Under the pieces are notes generated by a model. It saw only the letters and a list, made by a program, of their open reading frames with translations. It ran no database searches and was not told the origin of the DNA. Made by a program: the position numbers and the translations under genes. Positions 54,208-61,597 of a stretch of DNA of 64,000 nt are shown here, piece by piece. The stretch comes from Zhenhengia yiwuensis (GTDB lineage: Bacteria; Bacillota; Clostridia; Lachnospirales; Cellulosilyticaceae). Every line of letters starts with the position of its first letter. The first letter of the stretch is position 1. The DNA is taken from NCBI RefSeq assembly GCF_014384995.1, contig NZ_JACRSY010000010.1, positions 60,733-124,732 on the forward strand. The letters run 5' to 3'.

Positions 54208-55200
54208 CTATTTAACACTTTCTCGGACAATAAGAGTAGGTTTATAAAGATGATAAGAAGGTGTATCCATGCCCTGAAGGCATTTAATAAGCATTTCAGC
54301 TGCATATTGGCCAAGCTCGTAAGCAGGCTGACTAACTGTTGTAAGAGGTGGATCAATAATTTGAGAAAAGGATAGATTGTCAAAACCTATGACAGAAAGA
54401 TCTTCAGGAATACGAATACCTTGAGTACGTGCATATTTATAAACGCCATAGGCCATTAAATCATTAGAAGCAATTAAACCTGTATAGGACTGTAGGTGGA
54501 GAAGTTCCATTGCTCTAAAACCACCTTCAACAGTATAATCTCCTTCTGTGATAAGTTGCTCCTGTATAGGTAAACCAGCTTCTTCTAAGGCCATTTTATA
54601 GCCTCTAAGACGTTCTTTAGAGGTAGAGAGGTTCATAGAACCAGTTATAAAGGCAATAGAAGTATGTCCCTTTTCAATAAGATGTTTGGTAGCTGTATAA
54701 ACTCCAAAACAGTTATCAATATAGACATGAGGGATTGCTTCATCATGCATGCAAGCATCTAATAAGATAATAGGCTTATTAACTTTTTGAATACGTGTAA
54801 TATTTTTTGGTGTAGTAGCAGTAGAAGAAGCAAATAAGAGTCCATCAACTTGCCTTTCTAAAAGGGTATAGACATAGCTTTCTTCTTTTTGGGCATCCAG
54901 GTCAGTATTACAGAGAAAAATATGATATCCATGGCTACCTGCCATATCTTCTATGCCACGTGCAAGCTCCGGAAAGAAGGGGTTACAAATATCAGGAATA
55001 ATACAGCCTAATGTCTTTGTAGATTGTGTACTTAATGCACGAGCTGCACTATTGGGAATATAATCGTATCTCTTAACTACATCTAATACTTTAGCTTTTG
55101 TTTCTTCTGTGTAACCTGTTTCTTTATTATTTAAGACGCGAGAAACAGTACCAATAGAAACATTCGCAAGTTTTGCAATTTCACGTATTGTAATGCTCAT
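54208..55200 (-). CDS. LacI-family transcriptional regulator
   Basis: 330 residues. An N-terminal helix-turn-helix (ITIREIAKLANVSIGTVSRVLN) and the hinge region (YIPNSAARALSTQ), then a periplasmic-binding-protein-like sugar domain (LGCIIPDICNPFFPELARGI, ASNDLMAYGVYKYA, IRIPEDLSVIGFDN). It probably controls carbohydrate genes and senses a sugar. It is divergent from the heparinase-like gene across 716 bases. GGAGGCC precedes the ATG. Confidence 0.94.
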   Translation of the reverse strand: MSITIREIAKLANVSIGTVSRVLNNKETGYTEETKAKVLDVVKRYDYIPNSAARALSTQSTKTLGCIIPDICNPFFPELARGIEDMAGSHGYHIFLCNTDLDAQKEESYVYTLLERQVDGLLFASSTATTPKNITRIQKVNKPIILLDACMHDEAIPHVYIDNCFGVYTATKHLIEKGHTSIAFITGSMNLSTSKERLRGYKMALEEAGLPIQEQLITEGDYTVEGGFRAMELLHLQSYTGLIASNDLMAYGVYKYARTQGIRIPEDLSVIGFDNLSFSQIIDPPLTTVSQPAYELGQYAAEMLIKCLQGMDTPSYHLYKPTLIVRESVK

Positions 55201-55916
55201 AAAGGCCTCCAGTCATTATAAAAATCTAGTTTATCTTGGATTAGCGTAGCATAAGTCGAACATTAAGTCAATTATAGTACAAAAAGTTTTAGTTTTAAGA
55301 AAGAGCATTTTAATTCTAATCTTATTATATAGAGCATAAAACTGAAAAGAAACAAGCTGATATAGAGGTGCTCATTAGAACTCATGTACTAGAAGGCAAG
55401 GTATTTAGCTAGTATAAAGTTTTAAATGCTTTTATAGAGTCTCAAGCATATTTCATCACGCTGATACACGATGTTATAAGCATAGCTTACTTAGAGAGGT
55501 TTAGCTTCAATAAAATATGTTAAAGTAGGCACTATTTAAAATAAAAGTAAAAAATTAATGATAAAAGTAAAAATCTGATTATAGAACTAGAAAGAAAATG
55601 ATTTTAAAATAAAAGTACTAAAAATCTAAATAGGGGGGGGAATTCAAAGTATATAAGTACGCTTTTACTGAGTACAATAGTAGGAAGTAAGAAATGCATA
55701 GATGATCTAGTTATCTTTAAACAAGATTCTCATAAATAAAAAAGCATAAATTAATAAGCGGATACAAATAAAAATATGCAGTGGGAATAATATTTTGGGA
55801 ACAGTTAAATAGAACAGATGATAGAAAAAATGATGAGGCAATTGAAGGAGTAACATTACATTGGTAAGACACCTTAGCAAGATCAAAATAGAGTAAAAGG
55901 AAGGTAAAGAGAAGCT
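55201..55916 (+). other. Long AT-rich intergenic region without a supportable gene
   Basis: 716 bases between the LacI regulator and the lyase gene. There are only short broken frames. A run of eight G is at 55633-55640. Direct repeats of ATAAAAGTA(A/C) are listed separately. I see no clear LacI-type palindrome. It could be the remains of a deleted transport gene, or regulatory DNA. Confidence 0.6.
55541..55626 (+). repeat. Direct repeats ATAAAAGTA, three copies
   Basis: ATAAAAGTAAAAA occurs at 55541-55553 and again at 55561-55573, exactly 20 bases apart, and a variant ATAAAAGTACTAAAAATC at 55609-55626. The 20-base spacing puts two copies nearly on the same DNA face. They may be regulator sites or simple AT-rich repetition. 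Confidence 0.5.
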
Positions 55917-57677
55917 ATGAATAAAAGAGAGATTTTAAAAGGTATACAGAATGGGAAAGCGTTGCCTTTTAAAATAGCCTATCATGAAACCTACAATCAA
56001 ATACCCTACATAAGGCAGCAATTTCAGTTATTAGAAGAGACGGAAAAAGAGCAAGAAGAAATAAAATCTTTAAGTTATGATAAATTTAAGCTTTTTTGGG
56101 AAACGGGAGATAGAAGTATCTATCAAGATGCCTATTACGCTAAAAGGAAGAGATTACTTCTGTATGCTATGCTACTCTGGAGAAGACATGAAAATCTACA
56201 CTATAAACATGAGCTTGAAAATGTTTTATGGGATATTTGTAGTGAACCTGTGTGGGCCTTACCAGCACATTTTACAGATAAGGAAGGAAGAGATTTACCT
56301 TTTGAAAAATACGAAGGACAGATTGATTTATTTGCGGCAGAAACAGGTTTTGCTATTGCAGAGACACTAAGAATGTGTGAGCCTTTTTTATCTAAGAGAT
56401 GTATAGAATTTGCCAGAATTCAGCTTAATAAACGTATCATTGAACCTTTTTTAGATGGTAATCAATTTTATCCATTTGAAATTAGGGCTAATAACTGGGC
56501 AGCAGTATGTGGTGGTGCCCTAGGATGTGTAGGAATTCTACTTCTTAAAGATGAAGAAAAACTGACTAACTTTTTACACAGAGCTATTTCTTGTATAGAA
56601 GTTTATTTACAATCTTTTGGAGAAGATGGAGTATGTGTAGAAGGCGTAGATTATTGGAGTTATGGCTTTGGCTTCTTTGTATGCTTTGCAGATTATTTAA
56701 AACAAAGAACCAATGGACAGCTAAATTTTTTTAGGGATAAGAAAGTAGAGCAAATTGCTCTCAATCAACAAGCTTACTATTTAGTAGGCAATCATACCAT
56801 AAGTTTTGCAGACGGTAGGGATGAAGGAAGATACAGAATAGGGCTTTCTATGTATTTGAAAAAGTGTTATCCGGCAGTACAGCTCCCACCATTACAGTAT
56901 GCCCAATCTATATTGGAGGATACCTGCTACCGTTTTTGTTTAGCATTAAGGGATATTCTGTGGTATGACCCCAATATAGGGTGGCAGGGGGATAAGAAAC
57001 AGTCTGTTTGGTTATCTCAGGCACAATGGTTTCTATCTCATGGAAATACTTTTATTCTTGTAGCCAAAGGTGGTCACAATGGGGAAAGTCATAATCATAA
57101 TGATTGCGGCTCATTTATCCTCTATAAAAATGGGGTTCCAATGTTAGAGGACTTAGGGGCAGGTTTATATAATGCAGATTACTTTTCCAATAAGAGATAT
57201 GATATTTTTGTGAACGCATCCAGAAGCCATAATGTCCCAATTATAGCAGGAACAGAGCAAAGAGCAGGGAAAGAATATGGTACGCAGAATGTTTTAGTAA
57301 ACCTTGGGACGATAGAAACATTCCAGGCTGAGTTACAGAGTTGTTATCCTTCTTATAACTTAGAATCTTTTGTTCGCAGGATTAAACATAATATAGAAGA
57401 AAACTATATAGAATTAGAAGATTTATTTAAGTTTAATAAGCCTGATGTGATACAAGAACGCTTTATAAGCCGTTCACCTATAAACATAGAAGGAACAAGT
57501 GTAGTGATAAAAAATGGTAAGGAAGAATTGAAGCTTTATTTTGATGAAGGATATGATCTACAGGTTTTAAAGGAAGAATATGAGAACCATAAGATGGAAG
57601 AGTGTATAGCTTATATCTTGCAGGCATCTAAAAAGGATAAAAGAAAGAACGTATGTTGTAGGGTCCTTATAAAATAA
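55917..57677 (+). CDS. Heparinase II/III-like polysaccharide lyase family protein
   Basis: 586 residues. The first 320 residues look helical with alpha-toroid features (DLFAAETGFAIAETL, RANNWAAVCGGALGCVGILLL, EGVDYWSYGFGFFVCFADYL). The following part has the heparinase II/III motif GESHNHNDCGSFILYKNGVPMLEDLGAGLY, with catalytic-type His and Asn, and a beta-sandwich end. No signal peptide is visible, so it should act in the cytoplasm on imported oligosaccharides, probably uronic-acid containing. The divergent LacI gene is a likely regulator. Substrate is unknown. Confidence 0.82.
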   Translation: MNKREILKGIQNGKALPFKIAYHETYNQIPYIRQQFQLLEETEKEQEEIKSLSYDKFKLFWETGDRSIYQDAYYAKRKRLLLYAMLLWRRHENLHYKHELENVLWDICSEPVWALPAHFTDKEGRDLPFEKYEGQIDLFAAETGFAIAETLRMCEPFLSKRCIEFARIQLNKRIIEPFLDGNQFYPFEIRANNWAAVCGGALGCVGILLLKDEEKLTNFLHRAISCIEVYLQSFGEDGVCVEGVDYWSYGFGFFVCFADYLKQRTNGQLNFFRDKKVEQIALNQQAYYLVGNHTISFADGRDEGRYRIGLSMYLKKCYPAVQLPPLQYAQSILEDTCYRFCLALRDILWYDPNIGWQGDKKQSVWLSQAQWFLSHGNTFILVAKGGHNGESHNHNDCGSFILYKNGVPMLEDLGAGLYNADYFSNKRYDIFVNASRSHNVPIIAGTEQRAGKEYGTQNVLVNLGTIETFQAELQSCYPSYNLESFVRRIKHNIEENYIELEDLFKFNKPDVIQERFISRSPINIEGTSVVIKNGKEELKLYFDEGYDLQVLKEEYENHKMEECIAYILQASKKDKRKNVCCRVLIK

Positions 57678-57731
57678 AGCGAGTGAGATAGAAGGTAGAG
57701 CGAAAAATGAAATTTTATAGTTAATATACGT

Positions 57732-57770
57732 AAAAGTGGGCATATTTCTGAGGAGATATGCCCACTTTTT
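57732..57770 (+). terminator. Bidirectional terminator between lyase and dpaB genes
   Basis: AAAAGTGGGCATAT pairs with ATATGCCCACTTTT and TT follows. It serves both converging genes. Confidence 0.9.
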
Positions 57771-57794
57771 ATTGTTTAGGTTATAGATAAAATT

Positions 57795-58382
57795 TTAGTA
57801 TTTAATGAGTACAGGTTGGATTTGTTTGCCATCTAATGCAAATTTTAAGGTATCAGGTACAAGGGTTAAGTCAGCTACTAAGGAGTAAGGTTTTGCTACA
57901 GCGTTGTCTTGACCAAAAGGTACAAAGTAAATATTTTGATTTGGCATTACGTGTCCAATATTTTCAAGGTTAAGGCCTAAGCCATCGTTTGTGGAAATGG
58001 CAAGAATAATAGGTTTACCGTTACGCATAAGAGATTTGGCTGCAAGGACGACAGGTGTATCTACAATAGCGTGAGAAATTTTAGAAAGTGAGTTTCCTGT
58101 GCAGGGTGCAATAAGCAGTGCATCTATCATATTTTTAGGACCTAATGGTTCAGCATCATGAATGGTATGAATAATAGGTTTTCCAGTGATTGTTTCAATT
58201 TCGTCAATAAAATCTTCGGCTCTGCCAAAGCGTGTAGAGATAGTATAAGCATTAAAGGACATAATAGGGTAGACATCAATGCCTAAGTCTACAAGATTTC
58301 TAAGCATAACAACGGCTTTTTTAAAAGTACAGAAAGATCCGCAGAATGCAACGCCTAATTTTAAGTTTTTTAATTCAGTCAT
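57795..58382 (-). CDS. dpaB: Dipicolinate synthase subunit B (SpoVFB)
   Basis: 195 residues of the flavoprotein (HFCD) fold: LKLGVAFCGSFCTFKKAV, VYPIMSFNAYTISTRFGRA, MIDALLIAPCTGNSLSKISHAIVDTPVVLAAK and the late GQDNAVAKPYSLVADLTLVPDTL. With DpaA it makes dipicolinic acid in the mother cell for spore core dehydration. Its ATG overlaps the dpaA stop by four bases, the native operon arrangement. It is intact, whereas dpaA is not. Confidence 0.96.
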   Translation of the reverse strand: MTELKNLKLGVAFCGSFCTFKKAVVMLRNLVDLGIDVYPIMSFNAYTISTRFGRAEDFIDEIETITGKPIIHTIHDAEPLGPKNMIDALLIAPCTGNSLSKISHAIVDTPVVLAAKSLMRNGKPIILAISTNDGLGLNLENIGHVMPNQNIYFVPFGQDNAVAKPYSLVADLTLVPDTLKFALDGKQIQPVLIKY

Positions 58383-58876
58383 AATTTTTCCCCCTGTTTG
58401 AGCATAATAAGAGTTAGGCCTTGGTAGAGGATCGAAGCAGCCGTCATAGGAGCAACTTTTCCGGGAAGACTAGGGGCCGGAACATAGTGAATTCCTAAAG
58501 CCTGGCTATAAGATTTATCAATACCAGATACAGATGCTAATTCAATATAAACAACATTTTTTGGAAAGAGATCGATATATTCAGCAGTTAAAATAGGAAC
58601 AGGAATAGTGTTAAAGATAAAATCAAATTTCCAAAGATGTTTTTTCAGGTCATAAAGTGGAATAGGTATATAGTCATAAGTAGAAATATAGGCAAGGTCT
58701 TGTGTTGAGCGTGCTTCTACATAGACTCTAGCCCCAATACCTTTTAGTTTATGGGCAAGAATTTTTCCACATCTACCAAAGCCAAGGATAAGGCATTTAC
58801 TATCATTAAGTGTAATTTCACTATTTTGCATGGCATATTGGATGGCGCCTTCTGCGGTTGGTATAGCATTTGCTAT
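58379..58876 (-). pseudogene. dpaA: 3' half of dpaA (SpoVFA), separated from its 5' half
   Basis: Reading up from the stop at 58379, the frame gives the NADP-binding half of DpaA (LNDSKCLILGFGRCGKILAHKL ... FIFNTIPVPILTAEY ... YVPAPSLPGKVAPMTAASILYQG). Without a stop it continues beyond the ATG at 58831 to IANAIPTAEGAIQYAMQN, the conserved DpaA block. The homology ends there and a serine recombinase stop codon (58916-58918) follows in the same frame. About the first 130-150 residues are absent. Either the gene is split by an excisable element or it is dead. The 150-codon ATG frame alone would be an artefact. Confidence 0.88.
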
Positions 58877-58915
58877 CCTTGCACAAAGGCGTAGGGGATA
58901 CAGCCGCTGAATGGA

Positions 58916-60574
58916 TTAGCTCACGCTGTTTTTTTTTAGTATATCTTGCCCAAATAGATTGATTTGAAGGTTTTCACCATCCCAAGTAATATAATCTACT
59001 ATAGAACGGATAATAGAGCGTTGCATATAAATATCTGTACTATCTTTTAAATCCTTAAGATGGGTGAATGCTTTTCGAAGGGAATCCAAATTAAGACTAA
59101 CAACCTGTTGTTGCTCTCCATTTTCATGAAGTTGTTGAATTTGAGATCTTAAAGCTTTAGTAGAGGTATTAAGCTCACTAAGTTGTTTCATATATAAGTC
59201 AACAAGGGGATGCTCAGCGGGTAATTTAGCAAGCTGACTCATGAGATTTTTCATGGATAGGTCGTTATCTTCTATCTGTGCTGTCAAGTCTTGAACTTTA
59301 TGATTGATTTCTTCTATGGATTGTGTGACAAAAGCCTTGTTAGATTTAAAGATAGAGGACATGAATTCATTATTTTCGGCTAGGTCTACTAGATAATTAA
59401 AAACATCTGCATCCACTTCTTGGCCAATTACATTTTTGACATTGCACTTTGTACGTCTCGACATTTCTTTAGTTGTACAAACGTAAGAGTAGGCAAGCTC
59501 GCCTTTAGCATTTATCTTCCCTTTTTTTATTTTCATATTCGATCCACAATGAGCGCATTTAATCATATTAGTGAGAAGTCCGTATTGCATGGTTTCTTTC
59601 GTGTAGAAGCTATTTTGGGTATTAGAGTTTAATATACCTTGAATAGATACCCAATCCGTACCTTCAACTATAGGTGTATGTTTACCTATACTGATAATCC
59701 ATTCAGAATAATCTTTAGTAGAAATGGATTTACCCACTTGATCTGTTTTGTTGTAGGACATAATACCATATGTCCCATCAAAATCTTTTTCTTCATTACA
59801 AATTTGACATCCAAGAGAAGAGAGGTAATCATACATATTGGAATCAGCAGCAGCATAGACAGGATTCGTTAAGATATCTTTAATAGTAGCTGCTGTATAC
59901 TTACAATTGTTTTTACTATAGATATCATGGATAAGTAGATAAGATTCTGTTGAACGTAAACTCTTAAGTTCCATGAACTTAGTAAAGATGAGTTTAACTT
60001 TTTCAATTTCATTTTTATCTATACTTAGTTTATACATTTTCTTAGTATTCATATTATGGTCTAGATACTCGATAGGTTCAGAATTAAAACCAGTAGGTGT
60101 AGTGCCACCTAACCATCTACCAGTACGGGCTAGTCCAAGCATATTATCCTTAATACGCTCAGCAATGGTTTCACGTTCTAGCTGAGCAAAGACCATGGCA
60201 ATATTAAGCATGGCACGGCCAATAGGCGTAGAAGTATCGAATTGCTCTTTCACAGATATGAATTCAATACCATGTTCTTGCAATAGCTCATAGGTATTGG
60301 AGAAGTCTGCAATATTTCTACTGACACGATCTAAGCGGTAGCAGATAAGCATGTTAAATTTATCTTTCTTAGCATCATTTAAGAGCTTTTGGAACTGTGG
60401 CCTTTCTGTATTACTACCAGTGAAACCTTCATCTTGGTAGATGATAAATTGTGCATCAGAAGTATTAAGGTTAGACCATTTTAATATGTAGTCTTTACAA
60501 GCATTAATTTGATTTTCTATAGATTCACCTTTATCGGTGGCTTTTGATTTACGAGAATAGATTGCTATCTTCAT
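58916..60574 (-). CDS. Large serine recombinase
   Basis: 552 residues. The N-terminal catalytic domain starts MKIAIYSRKS with the nucleophile Ser7, then FTGSNTERPQFQKLL and CYRLDRVSRNIADF. A recombinase domain (TGFNSEPIEY ... AATIKDILTNPVYA) follows, then a zinc ribbon (IKCAHCGSNMKIKKG and, later, VCTTKEM...KCNV) and a coiled coil (near 420-490). The ATG at 60574 has AGAGGTG upstream. A longer frame to 60616 lacks one. Such enzymes integrate and, with a directionality factor, excise DNA. No directionality-factor gene is recognisable in the window. Confidence 0.96.
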   Translation of the reverse strand: MKIAIYSRKSKATDKGESIENQINACKDYILKWSNLNTSDAQFIIYQDEGFTGSNTERPQFQKLLNDAKKDKFNMLICYRLDRVSRNIADFSNTYELLQEHGIEFISVKEQFDTSTPIGRAMLNIAMVFAQLERETIAERIKDNMLGLARTGRWLGGTTPTGFNSEPIEYLDHNMNTKKMYKLSIDKNEIEKVKLIFTKFMELKSLRSTESYLLIHDIYSKNNCKYTAATIKDILTNPVYAAADSNMYDYLSSLGCQICNEEKDFDGTYGIMSYNKTDQVGKSISTKDYSEWIISIGKHTPIVEGTDWVSIQGILNSNTQNSFYTKETMQYGLLTNMIKCAHCGSNMKIKKGKINAKGELAYSYVCTTKEMSRRTKCNVKNVIGQEVDADVFNYLVDLAENNEFMSSIFKSNKAFVTQSIEEINHKVQDLTAQIEDNDLSMKNLMSQLAKLPAEHPLVDLYMKQLSELNTSTKALRSQIQQLHENGEQQQVVSLNLDSLRKAFTHLKDLKDSTDIYMQRSIIRSIVDYITWDGENLQINLFGQDILKKNSVS

Positions 60575-60608
60575 AGAAAACACCTCTGTCATTAAGATAT
60601 AAATTAGA

Positions 60609-60646
60609 AGCTCCAAGTAGTATACTACAAGGAGCTGACAAGTTAA
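60609..60646 (-). promoter_or_regulatory. Recombinase promoter covered by a 28-bp dyad
   Basis: On the minus strand TATACT (60619-60624) and TTAACT (60641-60646), spaced 16, make a plausible promoter. The -10 sits at the centre of a dyad at 60609-60636: arms AGCTCC-AA-GTAGTA and TACTAC-AA-GGAGCT, perfect except for the AA pairs. The dyad starts upstream of the transcription start, so it acts as DNA, probably as an operator. I saw no convincing sigma-E or sigma-K promoter here. Confidence 0.62.
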
Positions 60647-60732
60647 GAATATTATGTAATAAGTTATATACTCATTATGATACTTGATGATAAAAGTTTA
60701 TTCAATATGGAGATAAAAAGATTTAAAAATAC

Positions 60733-60763
60733 TTGTTTAATTTTAAGTAGATTATGTTATGAT
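60733..60763 (+). promoter_or_regulatory. Promoter of the candidate small RNA
   Basis: An extended -10, TG-T-TATGAT, at 60755-60763. TTGTTT at 60733-60738 may be the -35, at a long spacing of 19 bases. Transcription would start near 60770. Confidence 0.5.
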
Positions 60764-60769
60764 ATGAAT

Positions 60770-60905
60770 AAAGAAAGCATCAGTGCTACCAAAACTGATG
60801 ATCCCTAAAGGTTTTAGTTTTTAGGGCTTATAAACAGATTAAATAATAAAATTATTTTTTGAGATTAGGGCGACTACTTTGGCAGGGTGGGGCGCTCTTT
60901 TTGTT
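60770..60905 (+). ncRNA. Candidate small RNA with terminator
   Basis: A non-coding stretch with successive hairpins: CATCAGT/ACTGATG (60778-60800), CCCTAAA/TTTAGGG (60803-60826), and AGGGCG/CGCTCT (60867-60898, one G-T pair) followed by TTTTTG, a terminator. A promoter fits at its start. The last 50 bases are antisense to the end of a 52-codon ORF on the other strand. I do not recognise the RNA family. Confidence 0.55.
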
Positions 60906-61010
60906 TGGATGCATTTCGAACTCACTACCTTTAAGTTCACATTTGAACTTAATACAACTGATATAAGTTCCTCTTTTAGGGTATAAAGCTATACAGTGAT
61001 ACATGATCAT
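60852..61010 (-). CDS. Candidate 52-residue protein, convergent with the small RNA
   Basis: It starts MIMYHCIALYPKRGTYISC and ends QSSRPNLKK, with four Cys. AAAGGGGTG (61017-61025) is six bases before the ATG, and an extended -10 TGTTATACT lies just before that. It has no membrane helix, unlike TxpA-type toxins. Its 3' part overlaps the terminator of the plus-strand RNA. It could be a small protein, part of a toxin-antitoxin-like locus, or a chance frame in structured DNA. Confidence 0.4.
   Translation of the reverse strand: MIMYHCIALYPKRGTYISCIKFKCELKGSEFEMHPNKKSAPPCQSSRPNLKK
60931..60952. repeat. Inverted repeat TTAAGTTCA-CATT-TGAACTTAA
   Basis: A perfect nine-base dyad with a four-base centre, one of several in the gap between the recombinase and the MC6 gene. 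Confidence 0.75.
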
Positions 61011-61017
61011 GCATCAC
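60996..61017. repeat. 22-bp near-perfect palindrome at the small-ORF start
   Basis: GTGAT-A-CATGATCATG-C-ATCAC, perfect but for one pair. It covers the start codon of the 52-residue ORF, so it could bind a regulator or hide the start in RNA. Confidence 0.75.
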
Positions 61018-61114
61018 ACCCCTTTCGAGTATAACATAGTTTAATCTATTTCATAGCCTCATAGGAGGATAACCATACCCCGCGCCCACCTGCACGGTTA
61101 AATTTACTTATTCG

Positions 61115-61128
61115 TTATAGTACTATAA
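61115..61128. repeat. 14-bp palindrome TTATAGTACTATAA
   Basis: A perfect palindrome between the small ORF and the MC6 promoter. Possibly a protein binding site. Confidence 0.65.
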
Positions 61129-61273
61129 ATGTATTTAATACAAGAGTAGTAATAGCATACTTTAAAAGCTTTTGACTTGAGGTTTATCTGCATTATTAAA
61201 AATAAAGCTTCATCTTGATAAAGGATAGAGCTTATCTATGTAGAATCGAATATAGCCTAAAAACTGAAAGTAA

Positions 61274-61302
61274 TTGAAAGACAATAAAAAGTGTAATATA
61301 AT
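61274..61302 (+). promoter_or_regulatory. Promoter of the ABC-3C-like operon, with ATA microsatellite
   Basis: TTGAAA (61274-61279), 17 bases and TATAAT (61297-61302). The -10 opens a run of about seven ATA/TAA units to about 61318, which could vary in length by slippage just at the transcription start. The leader is about 30 bases. Confidence 0.72.
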
Positions 61303-61339
61303 AATAATAATAATAAACTATTGACAAGGGGGTTAGTAT

Positions 61340-61597
61340 ATGATAATGCCAACAAAACATACTCATTTGTCTGCCTCCTTTATGGGGTTAGGAGCATTTA
61401 TACTTAAATTATTAGAAGAGCCATTAACAATTGATGAGTGTTGGTTGAGATTAAATAAAGAATATATTAATAAAGGTGTTATTAAGAAAAAGCATTCTTT
61501 TGATAATTTTATTCTTACCGTTGATTTGTTATTTATGATAAATTCAGTTGATTTAAATGAAAGAGGTGAACTCTACAATGTATCTAAAAAAGCTTGA
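61340..61597 (+). CDS. Small protein resembling ABC-three-component middle component 6
   Basis: 85 residues beginning MIMPTKHTHLSASFMGLGAFILKLLEEPLTIDECWLRL. The length, the MPTKH start, the winged-helix-like pattern and the overlap with a DUF2326 ATPase gene match what I know as the middle component (MC6) of ABC-three-component conflict systems. AAGGGGG precedes the ATG. It is first in its operon, so no effector gene lies upstream in the same transcript. Confidence 0.72.
   Translation: MIMPTKHTHLSASFMGLGAFILKLLEEPLTIDECWLRLNKEYINKGVIKKKHSFDNFILTVDLLFMINSVDLNERGELYNVSKKA

Noticed and set aside
55780..55860. Short plus-strand frame WEQLNRTDDRKND... before the lyase gene
   Set aside because: About 25 codons, no start or ribosome binding site, no family resemblance.
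58379..58831. A complete 150-residue DpaA-like protein starting at 58831
   Set aside because: Homology to DpaA continues upstream of that methionine, so it is an internal codon of a longer gene.
60770..60905. A known riboswitch class (GEMM, fluoride, preQ1)
   Set aside because: The hairpin loops do not match the conserved bases of the classes I can recall, so it is left as an unassigned small RNA candidate.
60909..60987. 25-codon plus-strand frame starting MHFELTTFKF
   Set aside because: No ribosome binding site, and it lies after the sRNA terminator. The opposite frame is the better candidate.
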